From Rhodospirillales bacterium (GTDB taxonomy: Bacteria; Pseudomonadota; Alphaproteobacteria; Rhodospirillales; Shumkoniaceae): a stretch of 64,000 nt of DNA. A model generated the notes under the pieces. It did no database searches, had not been told where the DNA came from, and saw only the letters and a program-made list of their open reading frames with translations. This document shows positions 11,467-24,569 of the stretch, piece by piece (position 1 is the first letter of the stretch; each line of letters starts with the position of its first letter). The position numbers were made by a program, and so were the translations under genes. Location: the NCBI GenBank assembly GCA_016776725.1, contig JADHSV010000006.1, positions 1-64,000 of the forward strand. The letters are read 5' to 3'.

Positions 11467-12416
11467 TGGCGCAGATGACTAAACCCCTCACCGGCGGATT
11501 GATCGAACGGCTGCCCAAGGTTCGCGGACACTACGAGGCCGGTTTCGATCTGTCGAAAATCACCTGGTTTAGGGTTGGCGGTCCGGCGGAGGTCATGTTC
11601 CGGCCCGCCGATGCCGACGATCTGGCTGGTTTCCTGTCACGCAGGTCCGTCGACGTTCCGGTGTCGCTGGTTGTTGGTGTGGGCTCCAATTTGTTGATCC
11701 GCGACGGCGGCGTTCCCGGCGTGGTGATCCGCCTGGGCCGTGAAATGGGCGCCATCGTCGCCAAGGGAACGGACATTCGGGCGGGCGCAGGCGCCATGGA
11801 CATTCATGTTGCGCGCGCGGCCATGGACGCAGGCATCGAAGGTCTTGAGTTCCTGAACGGCATTCCCGGCACCATCGGCGGCGCACTGCGCATGAACGCG
11901 GGCGCCTACGGTACCGAATTGAAGGACATTTTCGTTGAAGCCGAGGCCCTTGACCGAAACGGCACGAAACACAGGTTGCGCGCCGAGGACATGGGTTTTT
12001 CGTACCGCAGTTGCGCCATTGCCGCCGACTGGATTTTCACGTCCGTCCATCTGCGCGGCCAAAAGGGCCGGCGCGAGGATATCGAGCGGCGCATGGTGCA
12101 TATCCAGTCCGAGCGTGAAACCACCCAGCCGGTCCGTTTCGCCACCGGCGGCAGCACCTTCAAGAACCCCGCCGGCGCCAGCGCCTGGGAACTGATTGAA
12201 CAGGCCGGATGCCGCGGGATGCGCCGTGGCGGCGCGGTGGTTTCCGAAAAACACTGCAATTTCCTGATTAACACGGGCGATGCAAGTGCTGCCGACCTGG
12301 AAGGCCTGGGTGAAGAGGTTCGCCGCCGCGTGGCCGAGGTAACGGGTGTTGAACTCGAATGGGAAATCCGACGCGTCGGGGTTGCCGACCCGGCGTTGGG
12401 AAAGGAGACGCCATGA
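11466..12416 (+). CDS. murB: MurB, UDP-N-acetylenolpyruvoylglucosamine reductase
   Basis: A 316-residue FAD-dependent reductase that converts UDP-GlcNAc-enolpyruvate to UDP-MurNAc, upstream of MurC in the pathway. Visible family motifs are TWFRVGGPAEV (about residues 36-46), the FAD-binding GVGSNLLIRDGG loop (about 70-81), the GIPGTIGGALRMNAGAYG segment (about 134-151) and GGSTFKNP near residue 223. The length and lack of an insertion resemble type II MurB enzymes common in alphaproteobacteria. The gene overlaps ddl by four bases. Confidence 0.95.
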   Translation: MAQMTKPLTGGLIERLPKVRGHYEAGFDLSKITWFRVGGPAEVMFRPADADDLAGFLSRRSVDVPVSLVVGVGSNLLIRDGGVPGVVIRLGREMGAIVAKGTDIRAGAGAMDIHVARAAMDAGIEGLEFLNGIPGTIGGALRMNAGAYGTELKDIFVEAEALDRNGTKHRLRAEDMGFSYRSCAIAADWIFTSVHLRGQKGRREDIERRMVHIQSERETTQPVRFATGGSTFKNPAGASAWELIEQAGCRGMRRGGAVVSEKHCNFLINTGDASAADLEGLGEEVRRRVAEVTGVELEWEIRRVGVADPALGKETP

Positions 12417-13315
12417 GTAAACATGTGGCCGTTCTCATGGGCGGATGGTCCGCCGAACGCGAGGTCTCGCTGGTCAGCGGCGCATCGTGCGCCAACGCCC
12501 TGCGCGAAGCCGGTTATCAGGTGACCGCCATCGACGTCCAGCGCGACGCGGGCGCCCTGCTGACCCGTCTGTTCCCGAAACCCGACGCGGTGTTTAACGC
12601 CCTGCACGGTCGCTTCGGCGAAGACGGATGTATCCAGGGCCTGCTGAATATTCTCGACGTTCCCTATACCCACTCGGGCTTGATGGCGTCGGCGCTGGCC
12701 ATGGATAAGCCGATGGCCAAGCGCATGGCCGCCGCTGCCGGGGTTCCGGTGGTCGAGGACCGCGTCGTCAGCCGGGCCGAGCTGCTGGAGGGCGATCCCA
12801 TTGCGCGGCCCTTCGTGGTCAAGCCGCCGAATGAAGGTTCCAGCGTCGGAATCTATTTCGTCATGGACGGCGATTCCCGCGACGTCATTGCCGAGCGCTG
12901 GCCGTTCGGTAACGAGGTGATGGTCGAGGCGTACATTCCGGGACGCGAGCTGACGGTTTCCGTCATGGGAGGCCGCCCGCTGGCCGTGACCGAGATCGTC
13001 ACCGAGCGCGAGTTCTACGACTACGACGCCAAGTACGTCGATGGCGGATCGCACCACGTAATTCCCGCCGATATCGACGCGGGCACCTACGACGAGGCCC
13101 TTCGCCTGGCCGGTGTGGCGTTCAAGGCATTGGGCTGCCGCGGGGTGGCGCGGGCGGATTTCCGCTTCGATGGCGAGAACCTCTATTTCCTCGAAATCAA
13201 TACGCAACCGGGCATGACGCCGACATCGCTCGTGCCGGAACAGGCCGCTCACGTTGGAATTTCGTTTTCCGAGTTGTGCGGATGGATGGTCGAAAACGCG
13301 GAGTGCGACTCATGA
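12413..13315 (+). CDS. ddl: Ddl, D-alanine:D-alanine ligase
   Basis: A 300-residue ATP-grasp enzyme producing the D-Ala-D-Ala dipeptide used by MurF. The N-terminal GGWSAEREVSL motif, the ATP-grasp segment FVVKPPNEGSSVGI (about residues 140-153) and the C-terminal FLEINTQPGMTPTSLVP metal-binding segment are all visible. The frame opens earlier (12359), but the ATG at 12413 has a perfect AAGGAGA Shine-Dalgarno at 12402-12408 and gives the normal N-terminus. It overlaps murB and ftsQ by four bases each. Confidence 0.96.
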   Translation: MSKHVAVLMGGWSAEREVSLVSGASCANALREAGYQVTAIDVQRDAGALLTRLFPKPDAVFNALHGRFGEDGCIQGLLNILDVPYTHSGLMASALAMDKPMAKRMAAAAGVPVVEDRVVSRAELLEGDPIARPFVVKPPNEGSSVGIYFVMDGDSRDVIAERWPFGNEVMVEAYIPGRELTVSVMGGRPLAVTEIVTEREFYDYDAKYVDGGSHHVIPADIDAGTYDEALRLAGVAFKALGCRGVARADFRFDGENLYFLEINTQPGMTPTSLVPEQAAHVGISFSELCGWMVENAECDS

Positions 13316-14157
13316 CGAACAAAAACTCCACACCTAAAGGCAAGAAAAAGAGCCAACCCCGTCGGCGGGTGAAGCCGCTTTGGAAGCGGGCCGGAACCCT
13401 GGCGCTGGGCGGTGCGCTGCTGGTCGCGGCATCGGGCTTCGGTGGCTGGTGGGCCTGGCAGGACGGCATGATTTTACGCGGCGTTCAGCACGTAAAATGG
13501 GCCGCGATCGCCACGTCGGTGGAAATGGGGTTGGGCGTGCGCGACGTGCTGGTGGTCGGCCGCCGCGAAACCCCGCGCGAGGAGCTTCTGAAAGCGGTCC
13601 GGCTGGCCCGGGGCGCGCCGATCCTGGCGTTCGATCCGCAGGCCGCGAAAGCGCGCATCGAAGCCTTGCCGTGGGTGCGCTCGGTTTCCGTCCAGCGGCA
13701 GCTTCCCGACACCGTCTATTTGCGCCTGATCGAACGGCGCCCGCTGGCGGTTTGGCAGCATGACGGAAACCTGTCGCTGATCGACTACGACGGCGCGGTC
13801 ATCGTGAAAAACGATCTGCAACGCTACGCCAATCTGCTTCTGGTGGTTGGCGAGGATGCGCCGGTTCATGCCGCAAGCCTTCTCGAAATGCTGTGGAACC
13901 AGCCGAAACTGATGTCGCGGGTACGCGCCGCCGTGCGCGTTGGGGGACGGCGCTGGAACGTGCGTCTGGATAACGGCATTGACGTTCGCCTGCCCGAGGA
14001 AGGACCGGCGTCGGCATGGGCGCGTCTGGCCGAATACGACCGTGAACATAACGTGCTGACCAAGGATATCGGTGTCCTTGATCTGCGGCTTCCGGACCGC
14101 CTGATCGTGCAGAAGACCAACCGCACAAGGCAACGGGGCGGCGGCACGGAAACTTAA
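13312..14157 (+). CDS. ftsQ: FtsQ, cell division protein (DivIB family)
   Basis: A 281-residue bitopic protein with a lysine/arginine-rich cytoplasmic tail (about residues 1-28), one transmembrane segment (about 30-52), a POTRA domain (about 70-140) and a beta domain. FtsQ is the scaffold that brings FtsL-FtsB and FtsW-FtsI to the Z ring. The strongly basic N-terminal tail is typical of alphaproteobacterial FtsQ. The ATG at 13312 overlaps the ddl stop; an in-frame ATG at 13276 would extend far into ddl and is less likely. ftsA follows after 37 bases. Confidence 0.9.
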   Translation: MTNKNSTPKGKKKSQPRRRVKPLWKRAGTLALGGALLVAASGFGGWWAWQDGMILRGVQHVKWAAIATSVEMGLGVRDVLVVGRRETPREELLKAVRLARGAPILAFDPQAAKARIEALPWVRSVSVQRQLPDTVYLRLIERRPLAVWQHDGNLSLIDYDGAVIVKNDLQRYANLLLVVGEDAPVHAASLLEMLWNQPKLMSRVRAAVRVGGRRWNVRLDNGIDVRLPEEGPASAWARLAEYDREHNVLTKDIGVLDLRLPDRLIVQKTNRTRQRGGGTET

Positions 14158-14194
14158 GACGAAACGCAATTTTTGCGAGGGGAACCCGAGGGGA

Positions 14195-15460
14195 ATGAAG
14201 AAGAACGGCTCGAACGGTAAGGTCCGAAACGGACTGGTGGCTGCGCTGGATATCGGCTCCACCAAGGTCGCGTGCTGTATCGCGCGCACCGGCGGGGAGC
14301 GCGGGCTGGATATCGTCGGCGTCGGTCATCAGATTTCGCGCGGAATTCGTTCGGGCGCCATTGTTGATATGGAAGCGGCCGCCGAGTGCATCCGCGCCAC
14401 CGTTGAGACCGCCGAACAAATGGCCGGCGAGAACATTCGCCAGGTGGTCGTCAACCTTTCGGGCGGCGAGCCGAAGTCCCGCCTGATCGCCTATGAAATT
14501 TCCATCGCCGGGCATGAAATCAACGATGCCGATCTGCGCCAGGTGCTGGACCCGTCGGTTTTGAACCAGGACCGGCCCACCGATCACGAGACCATCCACG
14601 TTCTGCCGGTCGGCTACAGCATTGACGGCAATCGCGGCGTCAGCGACCCGCGCGGGATGTTCGGCGAACGGCTGGGGGCCAACGTCCATGTGGTCAGTGC
14701 CAGCGGTGGCGCGGTGCGCAATCTCACCACATGCATGGCGCACTGCCATCTGGAAATTGAATCGAAAGTGATTTCACCGTTTGCCTCGGCGCTGGCTTGT
14801 CTGGTCGAGGATGAAAAGAAACTTGGCGTCACCCTCATCGACATGGGCGGCGGCACCACGACCATCGCCGTCTACTTCGATGGCGAACTGGTTCATACCG
14901 ACAGCGTCCCCGTCGGTGGAATTCACGTGACCAACGATATCGCGCGCGGCCTGTCGACACCGGTCGCCCATGCCGAACGCATGAAGACGCTGTACGGCAG
15001 CGCCGTCCCGTCGCCGTCGGATGACCACGAAGTTCTGAAGGTTCCGCTGATCGGCGAGGACGACAACGGCGAAACCAACCCTGTGCCCCGTTCCATGCTG
15101 GTCGGCATCATCCGCCCGCGTATCGAGGAAACCTTCGAGATGGTGCGGGCGCGGCTCGAGGAGACCGGCTTCGACAAGGTTGCCGGGCGCCGCGTCACGC
15201 TTACGGGCGGGGCAAGTCAGCTTCCGGGTGTCGGCGATGTCGCCGGCATGATTTTGGGCAAGCAGGTTCGTCTGGGCAAGCCCCAGGCCATTCGCGGTCT
15301 GGCCGAAGCCACCAGTGGCCCGGCGTTTTCAACCTGCGTGGGCCTCATTCGGTTTGCGATCAACAATCCGGCGGTAGAGCCAAGTGCGGCCTACCGCCCA
15401 GCAGAGGTTCCGAGCGGCCGACTGGGTCGGATCGGACAGTGGTTACGTGAGAATTTTTAA
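14195..15460 (+). CDS. ftsA: FtsA, actin-like cell division protein
   Basis: A 421-residue actin-fold ATPase that tethers FtsZ to the membrane and recruits later division proteins. The phosphate-1 motif (ALDIGSTKVACCIA, about residues 13-26), the FtsA-specific 1C insertion, the phosphate-2 motif (IDMGGGTTTIAVY, about 215-227) and the adenosine motif (TGGASQLPGVGD) are clear. The C-terminal residues (GRLGRIGQWLRENF) form the expected amphipathic membrane-targeting helix. A GAGGGGAA stretch upstream of 14195 serves as ribosome-binding site. Confidence 0.96.
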   Translation: MKKNGSNGKVRNGLVAALDIGSTKVACCIARTGGERGLDIVGVGHQISRGIRSGAIVDMEAAAECIRATVETAEQMAGENIRQVVVNLSGGEPKSRLIAYEISIAGHEINDADLRQVLDPSVLNQDRPTDHETIHVLPVGYSIDGNRGVSDPRGMFGERLGANVHVVSASGGAVRNLTTCMAHCHLEIESKVISPFASALACLVEDEKKLGVTLIDMGGGTTTIAVYFDGELVHTDSVPVGGIHVTNDIARGLSTPVAHAERMKTLYGSAVPSPSDDHEVLKVPLIGEDDNGETNPVPRSMLVGIIRPRIEETFEMVRARLEETGFDKVAGRRVTLTGGASQLPGVGDVAGMILGKQVRLGKPQAIRGLAEATSGPAFSTCVGLIRFAINNPAVEPSAAYRPAEVPSGRLGRIGQWLRENF

Positions 15461-15580
15461 CGGGAGAGCAAGCGGATCACACGGACCGCCAAATTGCGGT
15501 TCACACACTTTAGCAAAGCCCGTTTCGAGCGGGCGAACACTGGGTAGCCTTGGTATCGACAATTTTTTGCGGAGGGAGAC

Positions 15581-17197
15581 ATGAGTATCAACCTGAGCGT
15601 ACCGAATACAACAGAGACGCCGGAGTTGCGTCCCCGAATTGCCGTTTTTGGTGTCGGCGGAGCGGGATGCAATGCCGTTAACAATATGATTCAAGCCAAT
15701 CTGGAGGGGGTGAACTTCGTGGTCGCCAACACCGACGCGCAAGCGCTGGCGCTGGCCCAGACCGACACCCGCATTCAGTTGGGCGCAACGGTAACGCAAG
15801 GCCTGGGGGCGGGCAACCGACCCGAGATCGGGCGAGCCGCGGCCGAAGAAACCTTGACCGAGATTGCCGGCCATCTGGAAGGCAGCAACATGGTCTTCAT
15901 CACCGCCGGCATGGGCGGTGGAACGGGAACCGGGGCCGCGCCCGTTATCGCGCGTGCGGCCAGGGAACTTGGCATTCTGACGGTTGGTGTCGTCACCAAA
16001 CCCTTCCAGTTTGAAGGGGCGCACCGCCAACGCATCGCCGACGCCGGGATCGAGGAGTTCGAGCAGTTCGTCGATACCCTGATCATCATTCCCAACCAGA
16101 ACCTGTTCCGTGTCGCCAACGAGAAAACAACGTTCGCCGATGCCTTTAAAATGGCCGACGACGTTCTTTATTCGGGCGTGCGCGGGGTAACCGATCTGAT
16201 GATCATGCCCGGTCTGATCAATCTGGATTTCGCCGATATTCGTTCGGTTATGAGCGAAATGGGCAAGGCCATGATGGGAACCGGCGAGGCCGAGGGCGAA
16301 CGCAGGGCGCTGGATGCGGCCGAAGCGGCCATCGCCAATCCGCTTCTTGATGATATTTCCATGAAGGGCGCCAAGGGCGTTCTCATCAATATCACGGGCG
16401 GCTCCGATATGACGCTCTTTGAAGTGGACGAGGCGGCCAACCGCATCAGGGCCGAGGTCGATTCCGACGCCTACATCATTTTCGGTTCGACCTTCGATGA
16501 TCAACTCGAAGGGAAAATGCGGATTTCGGTCGTTGCCACCGGGATGGACGCCAACGTTCACGTCCAGCCTGCACCGGTCACGCTGGATGTCATCGCGCCC
16601 GTGCGTCCCGTTGAGGAACCGCGTGAGCCAGAGATCAAGGAAGAGGCTCCGGCAGCGGTCGTCTCGTTGACGCCCGAAATGGCCCTGACTGCGGAACTTC
16701 CGGAAGAAAAGGCCGAAGCTGAAACCGAAACCGAAATCGAGGCCGAAGCCAAACCGGAAGAGAAAAAGGCCGCGGGCGCGCTTGATCACTTCGCCCCTGC
16801 CGACACCAGCCAGGCACCGCCGCCACCGGCGACCCCGGCTGCCAACGCCGCAAACGCGTTCATTCCGGCGCCGCCGTTGGAAAAGACGGCGGAACCGGCC
16901 CCGCGCAAAGCCGAACCCTTTGCCGGCGCCGCCATGGCCAACGGAGCCAAGACGGCCCCGAAACCGGCCGAGCCAAAGACCGTGAAAGCCCGTGGTATCA
17001 GCCTGTTTGAGAAGGTTACGGGAACCGGAAGGGCGGCCAAGGCGAAGGCGGACGCACCGGCCGAGGTTATTAGCGCACCTGTGCCTGCGGCAAAACCGGC
17101 GGTTGGCAGACTGGACCCGGCGGATCGAATTCCCGAGGCCCAATCGGGTGACGATCTTCTGGATATTCCGGCTTTTCTCAGAAGGCAGGCCAATTAA
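15581..17197 (+). CDS. ftsZ: FtsZ, tubulin-like division GTPase with long linker
   Basis: A 538-residue FtsZ. The tubulin signature G112-G-G-T-G-T-G lies within a fully conserved GTPase and polymerisation domain ending near residue 320. A long linker (about 320-510) follows, first glutamate-rich, then alanine/proline-rich. The protein ends with the conserved C-terminal peptide [15 protein letters not shown] that binds FtsA and other partners. E. coli FtsZ is about 383 residues; the extra length is all linker, a known alphaproteobacterial trait. GGAGGGAG just before the ATG is a strong ribosome-binding site. The 120-base gap after ftsA is the largest inside the division genes and could hold an ftsZ promoter, though I see no convincing -35/-10 pair. 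Confidence 0.97.
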   Translation: MSINLSVPNTTETPELRPRIAVFGVGGAGCNAVNNMIQANLEGVNFVVANTDAQALALAQTDTRIQLGATVTQGLGAGNRPEIGRAAAEETLTEIAGHLEGSNMVFITAGMGGGTGTGAAPVIARAARELGILTVGVVTKPFQFEGAHRQRIADAGIEEFEQFVDTLIIIPNQNLFRVANEKTTFADAFKMADDVLYSGVRGVTDLMIMPGLINLDFADIRSVMSEMGKAMMGTGEAEGERRALDAAEAAIANPLLDDISMKGAKGVLINITGGSDMTLFEVDEAANRIRAEVDSDAYIIFGSTFDDQLEGKMRISVVATGMDANVHVQPAPVTLDVIAPVRPVEEPREPEIKEEAPAAVVSLTPEMALTAELPEEKAEAETETEIEAEAKPEEKKAAGALDHFAPADTSQAPPPPATPAANAANAFIPAPPLEKTAEPAPRKAEPFAGAAMANGAKTAPKPAEPKTVKARGISLFEKVTGTGRAAKAKADAPAEVISAPVPAAKPAVGRLDPADRIPEAQSGDDLLDIPAFLRRQAN

Positions 17198-17248
17198 TGC
17201 TAACCAATTGAGTTTCCGAAACAATTGGAAACAATGATTGATTTGAGT

Positions 17249-17284
17249 GCTTCGAGGGGGCCTGTTAAAAAGCACCCTCGAAGC
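17249..17284 (+). other. Hairpin between ftsZ and lpxC
   Basis: A perfect 10-base inverted repeat (arms 17249-17258 and 17275-17284, GCTTCGAGGG paired with CCCTCGAAGC) encloses a 16-base loop. It lies 52 bases after the ftsZ stop and 80 bases before the lpxC start. Only a weak T-rich stretch follows, so it is a poor intrinsic terminator; it may attenuate read-through or protect the 3' end of the ftsZ message. Confidence 0.5.
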
Positions 17285-17363
17285 CTTCATTTTGTTGGCC
17301 CTATGTAAAAACGCGAATGGCGCGTAGTTACGAAAAGTCGAGAACGGGAAAAGAATAGGAAAA

Positions 17364-18350
17364 ATGGGATTCCCTGAAATCAGGCGCCAGCCGATCGATC
17401 AGTTGAACGAAGTAAAGATCGATACGCAAAAGACACTTAAGAGCTCGATTTGTTGCACGGGTGTTGGTCTGCACTCGGGCGCCAAGGTTTCCATGGTTCT
17501 CAAGCCTGCTGAAGTCGATGCCGGTATTACTTTCCGGCGGACCGACATTGGCGGCAAGGGCGCGGTCATTCGCGCACACTGGAAAAACGTGGTCGACACC
17601 AGGCTGTGCACCGTTCTCGGTAACGCCGAAGGCACGACCATCGGCACCGTCGAGCACCTCATGGCCGCCTTGGCCGGCAGCCGGATCGACAACGCCGAGA
17701 TTGAAATCAACGGCCCTGAAATCCCGGTTATGGACGGTAGCGCCGAACCGTTCGTTTTTCTGATTGAATGCGCGGGTGTTCTGGATCAGGGCGCGCCGCG
17801 CCGCGGCATTCGGATTTTGAAGCCTGTCAAGGTCGAGGAAGGCGGGGCTTCGGCCGCCCTTTATCCCGGGCAGGGAAGCACAATCGGTTTCGAGATCAAG
17901 TTTGACGGCACGCTGGTCGGTCGCCAGACCATTTCGCTGGGCCTGGTGAACGGCACGTTCAAGAAGGAACTGTCGCGGGCCCGCACCTTTGGTTTCCTTC
18001 ATGAAGTCGATCAGCTTCGGGCCAACGGTTTCGCCCTTGGCGGCTCGCTGGACAACGCGGTTGTGGTCAGCGGCGACAAGATCATGAACGAGGGCGGTCT
18101 GCGTTACGACGACGAATTCGTCCGCCACAAATCCCTGGATGCGCTGGGCGATTTGTATATGGCGGGCGCGCCGATTATTGGCCATTTCGAGGGGCAGTGT
18201 TCGGGCCACGCGTTGACCAATAAGCTTCTCGAGGCCTTGTTTGCGGACCCGGAGAACTGGTGCGAGGACATGGTTACGGACGACTTCGGAGACGAAGCCG
18301 TCGCCAGCGTCTCCAGCGACGAGACCGTGGAACTGGCGGCAAGCGCCTGA
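17364..18350 (+). CDS. lpxC: LpxC, UDP-3-O-acyl-GlcNAc deacetylase
   Basis: A 328-residue zinc-dependent deacetylase that catalyses the committed step of lipid A synthesis. The N-terminal motif ([16 protein letters not shown]), the metal-binding HLMAAL segment (about residues 98-103) and the second metal-ligand region [14 protein letters not shown] (about 253-266) are present, as is GH at about 272-273. Placement right after ftsZ is conserved in many proteobacteria. An AATAGGAA stretch precedes the ATG. A short acidic C-terminal extension (about 305-328) is not part of the catalytic fold. A strong terminator follows. Confidence 0.96.
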   Translation: MGFPEIRRQPIDQLNEVKIDTQKTLKSSICCTGVGLHSGAKVSMVLKPAEVDAGITFRRTDIGGKGAVIRAHWKNVVDTRLCTVLGNAEGTTIGTVEHLMAALAGSRIDNAEIEINGPEIPVMDGSAEPFVFLIECAGVLDQGAPRRGIRILKPVKVEEGGASAALYPGQGSTIGFEIKFDGTLVGRQTISLGLVNGTFKKELSRARTFGFLHEVDQLRANGFALGGSLDNAVVVSGDKIMNEGGLRYDDEFVRHKSLDALGDLYMAGAPIIGHFEGQCSGHALTNKLLEALFADPENWCEDMVTDDFGDEAVASVSSDETVELAASA

Positions 18351-18374
18351 ACGCGCCTTCCGCTCATGAGTGCG

Positions 18375-18412
18375 AAAAAATGTCCCTCGGGTAACGCGAG
18401 GGACTTTTTTTT
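18375..18412 (+). terminator. Intrinsic terminator after lpxC
   Basis: A perfect 8-base stem (18382-18389 GTCCCTCG with 18397-18404 CGAGGGAC), seven-base loop, then eight T residues (18405-18412). Six A residues precede the stem. It begins 25 bases after the lpxC stop and closes the whole division/cell-wall transcription unit before bamD. Confidence 0.9.
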
Positions 18413-18494
18413 GAGCGGTTCATGATATAGTCCGCCGACGCGGCGGGGGCGAACGGTTTCCGTTGTGCATTTTTCGTAGACGCGACTTGAGACG

Positions 18495-19358
18495 ATGAAC
18501 CGATTATTGCTGCGATCAGTTATTTTGGCTTTGTGTACGGTCCTTGTGGCCTGCGCCGGCGATGACGACCCCGAATACGTCGAGCGTCCCGTGGAAGAGC
18601 TCTACAACGAAGCCATGGATTCCATGCAGGCCGGCAAGTTTTTCTCGGCCGCGCAGCTGTTCGACGAGGTCGAGCGCCAGCACCCTTATTCCAGCTGGGC
18701 CACCAAGGCCCAATTGATGGCGGCCTTCGCCCACTATCAGAACGGCAAGTACGACGAGGCCATCGTCGCCCTGGACCGGTTTATCCAGCTTCATCCGTCC
18801 AACCGCGACGCGCCCTACGCCCATTATCTGAAGGGACTTTGCTATTACGAGCAGATTTCCGACGTCAAGCGCGACCAGAAAATGACGGAACTGGCGCTGA
18901 AAAGCTTTGAGACGCTGATCGCGCGTTTCCCCGAAAGCAAGTTTTCCAAGGATGCCCGCGTCAAGCTGGACCTCACCTATGACCACCTGGCCGGAAAGAC
19001 CATGGAAATCGGCCGGTATTATCTGCGCCAGGGGCATTATCTGGCGGCAATCAACCGGTTTCGCGCGGTTGTCGAACAGTACGAGAAGACGACCCATTCC
19101 CCCGAGGCCCTGCACCGTATGACCGAAGCCTATCTCGCCCTTGGTTTGAAACAGGAAGCGCAGCGGACCGCTGCCGTTCTTGGCCATAACTTTCCGGGCA
19201 GCGAATGGTACATTGACGCCTACGAACTGGTGGAACAAAAGCGCATCCGGCCCGAGGAAAAACCCTGGTATCAGGTGTGGGACGGCAATGACGCCCCTGA
19301 GGCGCCGAAGGCGCAGAAGATCGAGACCAAGGAAGAACCCTGGTACATATTCTGGTAA
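18495..19358 (+). CDS. bamD: BamD, outer-membrane assembly lipoprotein
   Basis: A 287-residue lipoprotein. The signal peptide ends in a lipobox (LVAC), so the mature protein would begin at about Cys20 and be lipidated. The body consists of tetratricopeptide-like repeats (about residues 35-245; for example the QHPYSSWATKAQLMAAFAHY repeat) as in BamD/YfiO, the essential partner of BamA in beta-barrel insertion. The C-terminus contains two similar short EEPWY/EKPWY segments. It is the first gene after the lpxC terminator and is followed after 27 bases by recN, a pairing common in alphaproteobacteria. Confidence 0.93.
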   Translation: MNRLLLRSVILALCTVLVACAGDDDPEYVERPVEELYNEAMDSMQAGKFFSAAQLFDEVERQHPYSSWATKAQLMAAFAHYQNGKYDEAIVALDRFIQLHPSNRDAPYAHYLKGLCYYEQISDVKRDQKMTELALKSFETLIARFPESKFSKDARVKLDLTYDHLAGKTMEIGRYYLRQGHYLAAINRFRAVVEQYEKTTHSPEALHRMTEAYLALGLKQEAQRTAAVLGHNFPGSEWYIDAYELVEQKRIRPEEKPWYQVWDGNDAPEAPKAQKIETKEEPWYIFW

Positions 19359-19385
19359 CGCCAAGGACCGTGGATAATTGCCGGT

Positions 19386-23676
<4,291 letters not shown>

Positions 23677-23677
23677 A

Positions 23678-24247
23678 TCAGTCGCGCTCCTTCAATACGG
23701 CGTCCACGGCGGCGCTTACGGCCTTGCCGTCGGGCGCGTCGCCCGTCAGGCGTTCGGCGGCGGTGGCGGCCACGTCAAGGGCCAGATCGCGCACACCGGC
23801 GACGGCTTCCTGCGTCGCTTTGGCGATCCGCTGTTCGGCTGCCGTGACCTTCGCGCTCAGGCGTTCGTTTAACTCGTCATGGCGCGAGGATGCGTCGGCG
23901 CTCATGGTGTTGCGAGCTTCGGCCACAACTCCCTGGGCGTTTTGCCGGGCCTCGGCGATTGCCTGCTCATAAGCGTCCGCCAATGCCTGGGCATCGGCCT
24001 TCAACGTCTGCGCACGTTCCAGATTGCCCTCGATACGATCCTTGCGGGCAGCCAGCACGCTGCCGATTTTCGGCAACGCTACCCGGGACATCAGCACGTA
24101 AAGCACGGCAAACGTGATCACCAGCCAGACAAGCTGAGGCGCGAACTTGGACGCGTCAAGCTGCGGCAGGCCCGCCGCAAAGGCGGGAGCCACATACCCC
24201 GACACGGCTATGGTAAGAGCCGGTAATCCCCAGGTGGATTTGCGCAT
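23678..24247 (-). CDS. atpG: ATP synthase F0 subunit b'
   Basis: A 189-residue second stator subunit (b', also called AtpF2 or AtpG). Unlike subunit b it has an N-terminal extension resembling a signal sequence (about residues 1-24), then the membrane helix (about 38-55, PQLVWLVITFAVLYVLMS) and a long coiled coil. Photosynthetic and alphaproteobacterial enzymes use a b/b' heterodimer, which explains two adjacent related genes. An AGGAG ribosome-binding site lies seven bases before the ATG. A large hairpin separates it from atpE. The name atpG is used in some annotations for F1 gamma, so b' is the safer label. Confidence 0.9.
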   Translation of the reverse strand: MRKSTWGLPALTIAVSGYVAPAFAAGLPQLDASKFAPQLVWLVITFAVLYVLMSRVALPKIGSVLAARKDRIEGNLERAQTLKADAQALADAYEQAIAEARQNAQGVVAEARNTMSADASSRHDELNERLSAKVTAAEQRIAKATQEAVAGVRDLALDVAATAAERLTGDAPDGKAVSAAVDAVLKERD

Positions 24248-24264
24248 TTCACGCTCCTGCGAAA

Positions 24265-24313
24265 AGACACGTGCCTGCCTGGCCCGAACAAGCGGGCCGG
24301 GCAGGCGGTGTCT
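24265..24313 (-). other. Large intercistronic hairpin directly after atpE
   Basis: Arms 24273-24286 and 24293-24306 form a 14-base GC-rich stem with one mismatch and a six-base loop. Outer arms 24265-24270 (AGACAC) and 24308-24313 (GTGTCT) extend it past a small internal loop. On the transcribed strand the structure begins with the first base after the atpE stop codon and ends 17 bases before the b' start. There is no T-run, so it is more likely an RNA-processing or stabilising element than a terminator. Confidence 0.65.
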
Positions 24314-24538
24314 TCAGGTGAACAGGATCAGGAACGAGATGAGAAGCGCGTACAGCGCAACCGCCTCAACCAGCGCGAAGCCCAGCATGGCCAGACCGAA
24401 CACCTGTGAACGGGCGGCCGGGTTGCGCGCGATGGAGCTGATCAGCGACGAGAAGATATTGCCGATACCGGCGCCCACGCCACCCAAACCAATAACGGCG
24501 AGGCCGGCCCCAATCATTTTCGCGGCAGCAAGTTCCAT
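24314..24538 (-). CDS. atpE: ATP synthase F0 subunit c
   Basis: A 74-residue hairpin of two membrane helices that forms the rotor ring. Helix 1 contains the glycine repeat ([10 protein letters not shown], residues 17-26), the polar loop is R38-N-P and helix 2 carries the proton-binding E58 (FALVEAVAL). I do not see the residues typical of sodium-binding c subunits, so proton coupling is expected. The gene lies between atpB and the b' gene. The c subunit is needed in many copies, which makes the hairpin immediately downstream interesting. Confidence 0.96.
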   Translation of the reverse strand: MELAAAKMIGAGLAVIGLGGVGAGIGNIFSSLISSIARNPAARSQVFGLAMLGFALVEAVALYALLISFLILFT

Positions 24539-24569
24539 GGTCCTATTTCCTCATTTGCTCAATAAACAA

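Noticed and set aside
9886-13252. Two long minus-strand frames (422 and 448 codons) opposite murC and murB/ddl
   Set aside because: Both mirror certain genes and have arginine/histidine-rich, featureless translations.
15461-15580. A small hairpin (GCCCG/CGGGC around 15515-15531) between ftsA and ftsZ as a terminator
   Set aside because: The stem is only five bases and is followed by no T-run; ftsZ is probably also transcribed from upstream.
15443-17290. A 615-codon minus-strand frame opposite ftsZ
   Set aside because: Shadow of ftsZ codon bias; the translation is repetitive and matches nothing recognisable.
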